From Cyprinodon diabolis (Eukaryota; Chordata; Actinopteri; Cyprinodontiformes; Cyprinodontidae), in NCBI GenBank assembly GCA_030533445.1, contig JARPUW010000268.1:1-64000 (forward strand): a DNA stretch of 64,000 bases, given 5' to 3'. A model generated the notes under the pieces. It did no database searches and had not been told where the DNA came from. It worked only from the letters and a program-made list of their open reading frames with translations. The translations under genes were made by a program, and so were the position numbers. Each line of letters begins with the position of its first letter. Position 1 is the stretch's first letter. This document shows, piece by piece, positions 8,110-20,028 of this stretch.

Positions 8110-9041
8110 CCGAACAAACGACTGCTGAGCAAAAACCGTATGAGTTATTCAAAAAAATTTTTCACCGTGAGCGTCAGTCATCCTTCGACTCCAACTATGC
8201 CAACTTTGGTGTATGTGTGTCATTCAGAAAAATATTTATGACGAGTTTAAAACACATAGTCTGATTCGTTTTTCTCCCCTCTTCTGCTCCAAAACCAATG
8301 AAAAACAGCTCTGATTTTCATCGACTTTAGGTCGGTCTGGAGGGTTTTTAAGGAAAAGTATTAATCCTACCGTAATTCCGAAGATATTGTGTGAGTCCAG
8401 AGGTTTCAGTCTACAAACTGACCAAAAATGGTGACTGTAGCTCCAAATATGTGGCCGTGAGGGCGAGAATAAGATGTTTGATCTTAAAAAAATGGCCGCC
8501 TCACACTAAGATTTCAGCAGCTGCACTCTAGCAGGCTGCTGCAGAAGCTAACTGTCAGCTAGCTTCCAGGTGCTTACCCTCCGAACAAACGACTGCTGAG
8601 CAAAAACCGTAAAAGGTATCTGAAAAATTCTTTCAGTGAAAGCAACATCTATCCTTTGTCTCAGACTGGGGTAACCTTCATGTCTGTAGGTCTTTCACAA
8701 CCCAAAACGAAGCACAAACAAAATGGTTGGCCCACCTGCTCCTCCCTTTGTTTTAAACTGCAGCACCTCACTCTCACTCACCTTTTACTGTAGCTGCTAA
8801 AGCACCCCTCCGAACAAACGACTGCTGAGTAAAAACCGTAAAAGGTATCTGAAAAATTATTTTTATCTAAGCGACAGCTATATCTTGTCTTCAATTGGAG
8901 TAACTTTCATGGCTGTAGGTCATCTACAACCTGAATGGGAAGAGAAAGAAAAAGAAAAAACGTTTTGTCACACCTGATCTTCTAATTGAGCTAGCTGCAG
9001 CAGGACACTCTCCCCCAGCTTTCAGCTGCTTAAAATGTCCT
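8110..9041. repeat. Extra B/A chimeric module in monomer 3
   Basis: A 932-bp module between two D motifs. Its left part is B-type (CGTGAGCGTCAG, TCGACTTTAGGTCGG, T at 8385). From the A at 8394 it is A-type (TGAGTCCAGAGG, GTAGCTCC, GAATAAGATG) and continues through a second D1 and D2 to a normal B. The switch lies in 8386-8393. This is the expected long product of unequal crossover between an A and a B block. Its second D1 has GTTTTAAACTGCAGCACC and CTTTTACTGTAGCTG, found elsewhere only in monomer 10. Confidence 0.9.
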
Positions 9042-10131
9042 CCGAACAAACGACTGCTGAGCAAAAACCGTATGAGTTATTCAAAATATTTTTTCACCGT
9101 GAGCGTCAGCCATCCTTCGACTCCAACTATGCCAACTTTGGTGTATGTGTGTCATTCAGAAAAATATTTATGACGAGTTTAAAACACATAGTCTGATTCG
9201 TTTTTCTCCCCTCTTCTGCTCCAAAACCAATGAAAAACGGCTCTGATTTTCATCGACTTTAGGTCGGTCTGGAGGGTTTTTAAGGAAAAGTATTAATCCT
9301 ACCGTAATTCCGAAGATATTGTGTGGGTCCAGAGATTTCAGTCTACAAACTGACCAAAAATGGTGACTCTAGCTATAAATATGTGGCCGTGAGGGCGAGT
9401 TTAAAATGTTTTTTTGTGTTTAAAAAACGCCTGCCTCACACTCTAGCTTTTCAGTTGCTCCACTCTAGCAGGCTGGATTTTGCTAAAACTTTGTGGCGCT
9501 TGAGGTCTGATTATACAAAAACCGTAGCAGTTATCAACATACCGTCTTCAGTTTTAAATAGACGAAGGATTTATCTACAAACTGAGCTTCAAACTGTTTT
9601 TCTAGGTGAATGTATGCCGACACAGTGAAGTGCTGTTTTTTATGCTTTTTTTTTCCTCTCCCTATTCATTTCCTATGGGATTTTTTTGCGACGTTTTCGC
9701 TAATAATTCGCAAACCTTCGGACTAATGAGAAAGTTTTATACAAGCACACATCACCCTATTGGTCCCGACGCGTGTGCCAACTTTGGGCCCGATCCGCCA
9801 AACCGTGCGGGACTAGTTACGTGCCGAAGTTTTGGGTATACGGGAGAATTATAATAATAACTAGAAAATTTCTAAAGAAATTTTGAGGGGGGCCACCTAC
9901 TGCCCGTCTGGGGAACAGGGCCAATACGGCCCTGGCAAGTGATGTCGGGGCTCACCAGACCAACTGCTTACGCCTTTGAGGGCTGCTGAGGGAAGGAAAG
10001 AGGGCTAGGTCATGGGCAAAGAGAGCTGTGTGCCACTTGTGCTGAAATCTGGGAAATAGACGTGCACAGCGTATGATGCAAAAGGGTAATATGGGTTGTC
10101 CATATTGAACCGCAGTGGGTAAAGCTCAGTT

Positions 10132-10342
10132 GGGGGGCTCCGCCCGCCTGCTAGGAGCCCTTGCAGCGATGAAAAAAATCACCAATGGCGGGCTCTGCCC
10201 GCCTGCTAAGAGCCATTGCAGTGATGAAATCACCAATGGCGGGCTCCGCCCGCCTTCTAAGAGCCATTGCAGTGATGAAATCACCAATGGCGGGCTCCGC
10301 CCGCCTTCTAAGAGCCATTGCAGTGATGAAATTACAAATGGC
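10132..10342. repeat. 51-bp hairpin minisatellite, class Y
   Basis: Same as the array of monomer 2, including the GGGGGGC first arm. Confidence 0.92.
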
Positions 10343-10387
10343 AATGAGCAATATGCCAGAATGTATGAGTGTGTATAAGGAAGAGGC

Positions 10388-13300
10388 TTTTATTCTGTAG
10401 AGTCCCTGGAGTCTTATTTTGAAAGTCTATCATGGAAGTGCATCTAAAGATGGGTCATGCCCAGCAGTTATATAGAATCAATTTCCAAATGTTAAATCAC
10501 TGGTTTTCCATGTTATTAGGTGAATAGTTGCTGTATTACAGAGTAAATGGGAGACTTTTATTGTGAAATTTGCTCTGGGTGTGTTTTGAAAAGGTCACTA
10601 GAGTCTAATAAAAACAACCTGGAAGAGTTTGGGTCATAATGTTGAGCCATTTGCATCAATTAATGCATTAGTATAATCTAGAGGCTTTTATTTTGTAGGG
10701 TCGCTGGAGTCTTATTTTGAAAGTCCAACAGAGTTGTGTTTATAGAAAATGTTCAGACCCGTCAATGATAGTTGATTACTTTCCAATCGTTAAATCACTC
10801 TTTTTCCATGTTATTAGGGCAGTAGATGAAGCGGAAATGGGAGGCTTTTATTTTGAAATTTGCTATAGGGTGTGTTTTAAACAGTCTCCTAGAGTCTATT
10901 CTCTAAAACGGGGTTGAGTTTGGGTCATAATGTTGAGCCATATAGGGCAATAAATATATGTAAAAAATATAGAGGCTTTTATTTTGTAGGGTCCCTGGAG
11001 TCTTATTTTGAAAGTCTATCAGTGCTGAGTGGCAAGGGAAGTGTCATGGACAGCAGTCATATAGTATCCATTTCCCAATGTTAAATCAGTCCTTTCACCC
11101 TCCATTAGATTAATATGTGCTGTTTAAAACAGCAGAGGTAAAATCTGTTTGAAGCTTGGTAACCTTGACAACGCTTAACGAGCCTCTCACTGACACAGAC
11201 AACAGCTGCACTCACTATTCGTTTCTTCTTCCCAGGCTTTTTTGTATAGGAAGAACGGCACCGAACAAACGACTACTGATCAAAAACCGTATGAGTTATT
11301 CAAAAAACATTTTCACCATGAGCATCAGCAATCCTTCGACTCCAACTATACCAACTTTGGTGTATGTGTGTCATTCAGAACAATATTTATGACGACTTGA
11401 AAACACATAGTCTGATTCGTTTCTCTCCCATCTTCAGCTCAAAAAGAATGGAGAAAGGCTGAAACTCATCGACTTTAGGTTGGTCTGGAGGGTTTTTAAG
11501 GAAAAGTATTAATCCTACCGTAATTCCGAAGACATTGTGTGAGTCCAGAGGTTTCAGTCTACAAACTGACCAAAAATGGTGACTGTAGCTCCAAATATGT
11601 GGCCGTGAGGGCGAGAATAAGATGTTTGATCTTAAAAAAATGGCCGCCTCACACTAAATTTCAGCAGCTGCACTCTAGCAGGCTGCTGCAGAAGCTAACT
11701 GTCAGCTAGCTTCCAGGTGCTTACCCTCCGAACAAACGACTGCTGAGCAAAAACCGTAAAAGATATCTGAAAAATTCTTTCAGTGAAAGCAACATCTATC
11801 CTTTGTCTCAGACTGGGGTAACCTTCATGTCTGTAGGTCTTTCACAACCCAAAACGAAGCACAAACAAAATGGTTGGCCCACCTGCTCCTCCCTTTGTTT
11901 GAACTGCAGGACCTCACTCTCACTCACCTTTTAGCTGCTAAAGCACCCCTCCGAACAAACGACTGCTGAGTAAAAACCGTAAAAGGTATCTGAAAAATTC
12001 TTTTTATCTAAGCGACAGCTATATCTTGTCTTCAATTGGAGTAACTTTCATGGCTGTAGGTCATCTACAAACTGAACGGGAAGAGAAAGAAAAAGAAAAA
12101 ACGTTTCATCACACCTAAGCTTCTAATTGAGCTAGCTGCAGCAGGTCACTGTCACTCAGCTTTCAGGTGCTTAAAATGTCCTCCGAACAAACGACTGCTG
12201 AGCAAAAACCGTATGAGTTATTCAAAAAATTTTTTCACCGTGAGCGTCAGTCATGCTTCGACTCCAACTATGCCAACTTTGGTGTATGTGTGTCATTCAG
12301 AAAAATATTTATGACGAGTTTAAAACACATAGTCTGATTCGTTTTTCTCCCCTCTTCTGCTCCAAAACCAATGAAAAACGGCTCTGATTTTCATCGACTT
12401 TAGGTCGGTCTGGAGGGTTTTTAAGGAAAAGTATTAATCCTACCGTAATTCCGAAGATATTGTGTGGGTCCAGAGATTTCAGTCTACAAACTGACCAAAA
12501 ATGGTGACTCTAGCTATAAATATGTGGCCGTGAGGGCGAGTTTAAAATGTTTTTTTGTGTTTAAAAAACGCCTGCCTCACACTCTAGCTTTTCAGTTGCT
12601 CCACTCTAGCAGGCTGGATTTTGCTAAAACTTTGTGGCGCTTGAGGTCTGATTATACAAAAACCGTAGCAGTTATCAACATACCGTCTTCAGTTTTAAAT
12701 AGACGAAGGATTTATCTACAAACTGAGCTTCAAACTGTTTTTCTAGGTGAATGTATGCCGACACAGTGAAGTGCTGTTTTTTATGCTTTTTTTTTCCTCT
12801 CCCCATTCATTTCCTATGGGATTTTTTTGCGACGTTTTCGCTAATAATTCGCAAACCTTCGGACTAATGAGAAAGTTTTATACAAGCACACATCACCCCA
12901 TTGGTCCCGACGCGTGTGCCAACTTTGGGCCCGATCCGCCAAACCGTGCGGGACTAGTTATGCGCCGAAGTTTTGGGTATACGGGAGAATTATAATAACT
13001 AGAAAATTTCTAAAGAAATTTTGAGGGGGGCCACCTACTGCCCGTCTGGGGAACCGGGCCAATACGGCCCTGGCAAGTGACGTCGGGGCTCCCCAGACCA
13101 ACTGCTTACGCCTTTGAGGGCTGCTGAGGGAAGGAAAGAGGGCTAGGTCATGGGCAAAGAGAGCTGTGTGCCACCTGTGCTGAAATCTGGGTAATAGACG
13201 TGCACAGCGTATGATGCACAAGGGTAATATGGGTTGTCCATATTGAACCGCAGTGGGTAAAGCTCAGTTGGTGGGCTCCGCCCGCCTGCTAGGAGCCCTT

Positions 13301-13580
13301 GCAGCGATGAAAAAAATCCCCAATGGCGGGCATTGCCCGCCTGCTAAGAGCCATTGCAGTGATGAAATCACCAATGGCGGGCTCCGCCCGCCTGCTAGGA
13401 GCCATTGCAGTGATGAAAAAAATCACCATTGGCGGGCTCCACCCGCCTCCTAACAGCCATTGCAGTGATGAAATCACCAATGGCGGGCTCCGCCCGCCTT
13501 CTAAGAGCCATTGCAGTGATGAAATTACAAATGGCTATAAGCAATATGCCAGAATGTATGAGTGTGTATAAGGAAGAGGC
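10388..13580. repeat. Satellite monomer 4 (class Z end)
   Basis: Complete 3,193-bp copy following a Y array. ACTATTCG near 11215 is shared only with monomer 10, so the front of monomer 10 looks like monomer 4 while its middle looks like monomer 3. D2 has a private GAACGGGAAG and B a private ATGCTTCG. TTATGCGCCG before the (AAT)n is a CpG-to-TpG type change. It ends in the rare five-hairpin Z array. No 60-bp cassette. Confidence 0.96.
13270..13535. repeat. 51-bp hairpin minisatellite, class Z
   Basis: Five hairpins at 13270, 13325, 13376, 13431 and 13482 with spacings 55, 51, 55 and 51. The second loop is ATT and the fourth right arm is ACCCGCC, a mismatch. The extra 55-bp spacing shifts the frame, so the long open frames of X arrays are broken here. 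It ends GGCTATAAGC. Confidence 0.92.
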
Positions 13581-16197
13581 TTTTATTTTGTAGAGTCCCT
13601 GTAGTCTTATTTTGAAAGTCTATCATGGAAGTGCATCTATAGATGGGTCATGCCCAGCAGTGATATAGAATCCATTTCCAAATGTTAAATCACTGGTTTT
13701 CCATGTTATTAGGTGAATAGTTCCTGTATTACAGAGTAAATGGGGGACTTTTATTGTGAAATTTGCTCTGGGGTGTGTTTTGAAAAGGTCACTAGAGTCT
13801 AATAAAAACAACCTGGAAGAGTTTGGGTCATAATGTTGAGCCATTTGCATCAATTAATGCATTAGTATAATCTAGAGGCTTTTATTTTGTAGGGTCCCTG
13901 GAGTCTTATTTTGAAAGTCCAACAGAGTTGTGTTTAGAGAAAATGTTCAGACCCATCAATGATAGTTGATGACTTTCCAATCGTTAAATCACTCTTTTTC
14001 CATTTTATTAGGGCAGTAGATGAAGCGGAAATGGGAGGCTTTTATTTTGAAATTTGCCATAGGGTGTGTTTTAAACAGTCTCCTAGAGTCTATTCTCTAA
14101 AATGGGGTTGAGTTTGGGTCATAATGTTGAGCCATATAGGGCAATAAATATATGTAAAAAATATAGAGGCTTTTATTTTGAAGGGTCCCTGGAGTCTTAT
14201 TTTGAAAGTCTATCAGTGCTGAGTGGCAAGGGAAGTGTCATGGACGGCAGTCATATAGTATCCATTTCCCAATGTTAAATCAGTGCTTTCACCCTCCATT
14301 AGATTAATATGTGCTGTTTAAAACAGCAGAGGTAAAATCTGTTTGAAGCTTGGTAACCTTGACAACGCTTAATGAGCCTCTCACTGACACAGACAACAGC
14401 TGCACTCACTATTGGTTTCTTCTTCCCAGGCTTTTTTGTATGGGAAGAACGGCACCGAACAAACGACTGCTGAGCAAAAACCGTATGAGTTATTAAAAAA
14501 AAAATTTCACCATGAGCATCAGCAATCCTTCGACTCCAACTATACCAACTTTGGTGTATGTGTGTCATTCAGAACAATATTTATGACGACTTGAAAACAC
14601 ATAGTCTGATTCGTTTTTCTCCCATCTTCAGCTTAAAAAGAATGGAGAAAGGCTGAAACTCATCGACTTTAGGTCGGTCTGGAGGGTTTTTAAGGAAAAG
14701 TATTAATCCTACCGTAATTCCGAAGACATTGTGTGAGTCCAGAGGTTTCAGTCTACAAACTGACCAAAAATGGTGACTGTAGGTCCAAATATGTGGCCGT
14801 GAGGGCGAGAATAAGATGTTTGATCTTAAAAAAATGGCCGCCTCACACTAAGATTTCAGCAGCTGCACTCTAGCAGGCTGCTGCAGAAGCTAACTGTCAG
14901 CTAGCTTCCAGGTGCTTACCCTCCGAACAAACGACTGCTGAGCAAAAACCGTAAAAGGTATCTGAAAAATTCTTTCAGTGAAAGCAACATCTATCCTTTG
15001 TCTCAGACTGGGGTAACCTTCATGTCTGTAGGTCTTTCACAACCCAAAACGAAGCAAAAACAAAATGGTTGGCCCACCTGCTCCTCCCTTTCTTTTAACT
15101 GCAGGACCTCACTCTCACTCACCTTTCAGCTGCTAAAGCACCCCTCCGAACAAACGACTGCTGAGTAAAAACCATAAAAGGTATCTCAAAAATTATTTTT
15201 ATCTAAGCGACAGCTATATCTTGTCTTCAATTGGAGTAACTTTCATGGCTGTAGGTCATCTACAACCTGAATGGGAAGAGAAAGAAAAAGAAAAAACGTT
15301 TCATCACACCTAAGCTTCTAATTGAGCTAGCTGCAGCAGGTCACTGTCACTCAGCTTTCAGGTGCTTAAAATGTCCTCCGAACAAACGACTGCTGAGCAA
15401 AAACCGTATGAGTTATTCAAAAAATTTTTTCACCGTGAGCGTCAGTCATCCTTCGACTCCAACTATGCTAACTTTGGTGTATGTGTGTCATTCAGAAAAA
15501 TATTTATGACGAGTTTAAAACACATAGTCTGATTCGTTTTTCTCCCCTCTTCTGCTCCAAAACCAATGAAAAACGGCTCTGATTTTCATCGACTTTAGGT
15601 CGGTCTGGAGGGTTTTTAAGGAAAAGTATTAATCCTACCGTAATTCCGAAGATATTGTGTGGGTCCAGAGATTTCAGTCTACAAACTGACCAAAAATGGT
15701 GACTCTAGCTATAAATATGTGGCCGTGAGGGCGAGTTTAAAATGTTTTTTTGTGTTTAAAAAACGCCTGCCTCACACTCTAGCTTTTCAGTTGCTCCACT
15801 CTAGCAGGCTGGATTTTGCTAAAACTTTGTGGCGCTTGAGGTCTAATTATACAAAAACCGTAGCAGTTATCAACATACCGTCTTCAGTTTTAAATAGACG
15901 AAGGATTTATCTACAAACTGAGCTTCAAACTGTTTTTCTAGGTGAATGTATGCCGACACAGTGAAGTGCTGTTTTTTATGCTTTTTTTTTCCTCTCCCCA
16001 TTCATTTCCTATGGGATTTTTTTGCGACGTTTTCGCTAATAATTCGCAAACCTTCGGACTAATGAGAAAGTTTTATACAAGCACACATCACCCCATTGGT
16101 CCCGACGCGTGTGCCAACTTTGGGCCCGATCCGCCAAACCGTGCGGGACTAGTTACGCGCCGAAGTTTTGGGTATACGGGAGAATTATAATAATAAT

Positions 16198-16326
16198 ACG
16201 CGGAATAAATATGTGCAATAGTAGTAGGTGGGCCATGCCTTCGGCATGTGGCCCCCCAATAATAATACGCGGAATAAATATGTGCAATAGTAGTAGGTGG
16301 GCCATGCCTTCGGCATGTGGCCCCCC
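16198..16326. repeat. 60-bp hairpin cassette x2 (69-bp period)
   Basis: Two identical cores (16198-16257 and 16267-16326) separated by (AAT)3. Each runs from ACGCGGAATAAATATG to GGCCCCCC and carries a hairpin with inner arms TGCC / GGCA around TTC and outer arms GGGCCA / TGGCCC, with a 2-nt bulge. It sits inside the (AAT)n of monomer 5. Confidence 0.92.
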
Positions 16327-16602
16327 AATAACTAGAAAATTTCTAAAGAAATTTTGAGGGGGGCCACCTACTGCCCGTCTGGGGAACAGGGCCAATACGG
16401 CCCTGGCAAGTGATGTCGGGGCTCCCCAGACCAACTGCTTACGCCTTTGAGGGCTGCTGAGGGAAGGAAAGAGGGCTAGGTCATGGGCAAAGAGAGCTGT
16501 GTGCCACTTGTGCTGAAATCTGGGAAATAGACGTGCACAGCGTATGATGCAAAAGGGTAATATGGGTTGTCCATATTGAACCGCAGTGGGTAAAGCTCAG
16601 TT

Positions 16603-16813
16603 GGTGGGCTCCGCCCGCCTGCTAGGAGCCCTTGCAGCGATGAAAAAAATCACCAATGGCGGGCTCTGCCCGCCTGCTAAGAGCCATTGCAGTGATGAAA
16701 TCACCAATGGCGGGCTCCGCCCGCCTTCTAAGAGCCATTGCAGTGATGAAATCACCAATGGCGGGCTCTGCCCGCCTTCTAAGAGCCATTGCAGTGATGA
16801 AATTACAAATGGC
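16603..16813. repeat. 51-bp hairpin minisatellite, class Y
   Basis: Four hairpins. The first arm is GGTGGGC (a G-T type mismatch) and the fourth loop is TCT instead of TCC. Confidence 0.92.
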
Positions 16814-16858
16814 AATGAGCAATATGCCAGAATGTATGAGTGTGTATAAGGAAGAGGC

Positions 16859-19800
16859 TTTTATTCTGTAGAGTCCCTGGAGTCTTATTTTGAAAGTCTA
16901 TCATGGAAGTGCATCTAAAGATGGGTCATGCCCAGCAGTTATATAGAATCAATTTCCAAATGTTAAATCACTGGTTTTCCATGTTATTAGGTGAATAGTT
17001 GCTGTATTACAGAGTAAATGGGAGACTTTTATTGTGAAATTTGCTCTGGGTGTGTTTTGAAAAGGTCACTAGAGTCTAATAAAAACAACCTGGAAGAGTT
17101 TGGGTCATAATGTTGAGCCATTTGCATCAATTAATGCATTAGTATAATCTAGAGGCTTTTATTTTGTAGGGTCGCTGGAGTCTTATTTTGAAAGTCCAAC
17201 AGAGTTGTGTTTATAGAAAATGTTCAGACCCGTCAATGATAGTTGATTACTTTCCAATCGTTAAATCACTCTTTTTCCATGTTATTAGGGCAGTAGATGA
17301 AGCGGAAATGGGAGGCTTTTATTTTGAAATTTGCTATAGGGTGTGTTTTAAACAGTCTCCTAGAGTCTATTCTCTAAAACGGGGTTGAGTTTGGGTCATA
17401 ATATTGAGCCATATAGGGCAATAAATATATGTAAAAAATATAGAGGCTTTTATTTTGTAGGGTCCCTGGAGTCTTATTTTGAAAGTCTATCAGTGCTGAG
17501 TGGCAAGGGAAGTGTCATGGACAGCAGTCATATAGTATCCATTTCCCAATGTTAAATCAGTCCTTTCACCCTCCATTAGATTAATATGTGCTGTTTAAAA
17601 CAGCAGAGGTAAAATCTGTTTGAAGCTTGGTAACCTTGACAACGCTTAACGAGCCTCTCACTGACACAGACAACAGCTGCACTCACTATTGGTTTCTTCT
17701 TCCCAGGCTTTTTTGTATGGGAAGAACGGCAACGAAAACAAACGACTACTGATCAAAAACCGTATGAGTTATTCAAAAAACATTTTCACCATGAGCATCA
17801 GCAATCCTTCGACTCCAACTATACCAACTTTGGTGTATGTCTGTCATTCAGAAAAATATTTATGACGAGTTGAAAACACATAGTCTGATTCGTTTCTCTC
17901 CCATCTTCAGCTCAAAAAGAATAGAGAAAGGCTGAAACTCTCATCGACTTTAGGTTGGTCTGGAGGGTTTTTAAGGAAAAGTATTAATCCTACCGTAATT
18001 CCGAAGACATTGTGTGAGTCCAGAGGTTTCAGTCTACAAACTGACCAAAAATGGTGACTGTAGCTCCAAATATGTGGCCGTGAGGGCGAGAATAAGATGT
18101 TTGATCTGAAAAAAATGGCCGCCTCACACTAAGATTTCAGCAGCTGCACTCTAGCAGGCTGCTGCAGAAGCTAACTGTCAGCTAGCTTCCAGGTGCTTAC
18201 CCTCCGAACAAACGACTGCTGAGCAAAAACCGTAAAAGATATCTGAAAAATTCTTTCAGTGAAAGCAACATCTATCCTTTGTCTCAGACTGGGGTAACCT
18301 TCATGTCTGTAGGTCTTTCACAACCCAAAACGAAGCACAAACAAAATGGTTGGCCCACCTGCTCCTCCCTTTCTTTTAACTGCAGGACCTCACTCTCACT
18401 CACCTTTTAGCTGCTAAAGCACCCCTCCGAACAAACGACTGCTGAGTAAAAACCGTAAAAGGTATCTGAAAAATTCTTTTTATCTAAGCGACAGCTATAT
18501 CTTGTCTTCGATTGGAGTAACTTTCATGGCTGTAGGTCATCTACAACCTGAATGGGAAGAGAAAGAAAAAGAAAAAACGTTTCATCACACCTAAGCTTCT
18601 AATTGAGCTAGCTGCAGCAGGTCACTGTCACTCAGCTTTCAGGTGCTTAAAATGTCCTCCGAACAAACGACTGCTGAGCAAAAACCGTATGAGTTATTCA
18701 AAAAATTTTTTCACCGTGAGCGTCAGTCATCCTTCGACTCCAACTATGCCAACTTTGGTGTATGTGTGTCATTCAGAAAAATATTTATGACGAGTTTAAA
18801 ACACATAGTCTGATTCGTTTTTCTCCCCTCTTCTGCTCCAAAACCAATGAAAAACAGCTCTGATTTTCATCGACTTTAGGTCGGTCTGGAGGGTTTTTAA
18901 GGAAAAGTATTAATCCTACCGTAATTCCGAAGATATTGTGTGGGTCCAGAGATTTCAGTCTACAAACTGACCAAAAATGGTGACTCTAGCTATAAATATG
19001 TGGCCGTGAGGGCGAGTTTAAAATGTTTTTTTGTGTTTAAAAAACGCCTGCCTCACACTCTAGCTTTTCAGTTGCTCCACTCTAGCAGGCTGGATTTTGC
19101 TAAAACTTTGTGGCGCTTGAGGTCTGATTATACAAAAACCGTAGCAGTTATCAACATACCGTCTTCAGTTTTAAATAGACGAAGGATTTATCTACAAACT
19201 GAGCTTCAAACTGTTTTTCTAGGTGAATGTATGCCGACACAGTGAAGTGCTGTTTTTTATGCTTTTTTTTTCCTCTCCCCATTCATTTCCTATGGGATTT
19301 TTTTGCGACGTTTTCGCTAATAATTCGCAAACCTTCGGACTAATGAGAAAGTTTTATACAAGCACACATCACCCCATTGGTCCCGACGCGTGTGCCAACT
19401 TTGGGCCCGATCCGCCAAACCGTGCGGGACTAGTTACGCGCCGAAGTTTTGGGTATACGGGAGAATTATAATAACTAGAAAATTTCTAAAGAAATTTTGA
19501 GGGGGGCCACCTACTGCCCGTCTGGGGAACCGGGCCAATACGGCCCTGGCAAGTGACGTCGGGGCTCCCCAGACCAACTGCTTACGCCTTTGAGGGCTGC
19601 TGAGGGAAGGAAAGAGGGCAAGTTCATGGGCAAAGAGAGCTGTGTGCCACTTGTGCTGAAATCTGGGAAATAGACGTGCACAGCGTATGATGCACAAGGG
19701 TAATATGGGTTGTCCATATTGAAACACAGTGGGTAAAGCCCAGTTGGCGGGCTTCGCCCGCCTGCTAGGAGCCATCTCAGTGAAGAAAAAAATCACCAAT

Positions 19801-20028
19801 GGCGGGCTCTGCCCGCCTTCTAAGAGCCATTGCAGTGATGAAATCACCAATGGCGGGCTCCGCCCGCCTGCTAAGAGCCATTGCAGTGATGTAATCACCT
19901 TTGGCGGGCTCCGCCCGCCTGTTACCATTGGCGGGCTCCGCCCGCCTTCTAAGAGCCATTGCAGTGATGAAATCACCAATGGCAATGAGCAATATGCCAG
20001 AATGTATGAGTGTGTATAAGGAAGAGGC
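16859..20028. repeat. Satellite monomer 6 (Y-type start, class X end)
   Basis: Complete 3,170-bp copy. Shared with monomer 16 are GGCAACGAAAAC in the A block (an inserted A near 17733) and ATAATATTGAGCC in C2. Shared with monomer 18 are TTGATCTGAAAA in the A block and AAAACAGCTCTG in B. These pairings show its parts have different nearest relatives. No 60-bp cassette. Confidence 0.96.
19746..19983. repeat. 51-bp hairpin minisatellite, class X
   Basis: Five hairpins, same layout as monomer 1 with all arms intact. Confidence 0.92.

Larger units (their letters stand above)
6315..10387. repeat. Satellite monomer 3, enlarged (class Y end)
   Basis: At 4,073 bp this copy is about 930 bp longer than the norm. 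It has seven copies of the CCGAACAAACGAC motif (7188, 7655, 7878, 8110, 8581, 8810, 9042) where a normal monomer has four. It starts with Y-type C1 (CATGGAAGTGCATCTAAAG) and carries GTATAGGAAG and a one-base deletion in the A block (CTAAATTTC), both shared with monomers 4, 10 and 12. CCTATTCATT and CACCCTATTGG in the CpG-rich part are shared only with monomer 10. Confidence 0.96.
13581..16858. repeat. Satellite monomer 5 (Z-type start, class Y end, two hairpin cassettes)
   Basis: Complete 3,278-bp copy. Its first ~1.7 kb matches monomer 14 through many otherwise rare variants: GTTTAGAG, GACCCATCAATG, TTTGCCATAGG, AAAATGGGG, TTTTGAAGGG, GACGGCAG, CTTAATGAGCC and a poly-A run in the A block. 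The match ends around 15.3 kb in D2. It carries two 60-bp hairpin cassettes near 16.2 kb and then a Y array whose first hairpin has GGTGGGC. Confidence 0.96.

Noticed and set aside
6315..10387. Insertion of a mobile element as the cause of the two enlarged monomers
   Set aside because: All extra sequence is accounted for by B, A, D1 and D2 subrepeats joined at a homologous point. Unequal crossover explains it without any foreign DNA.
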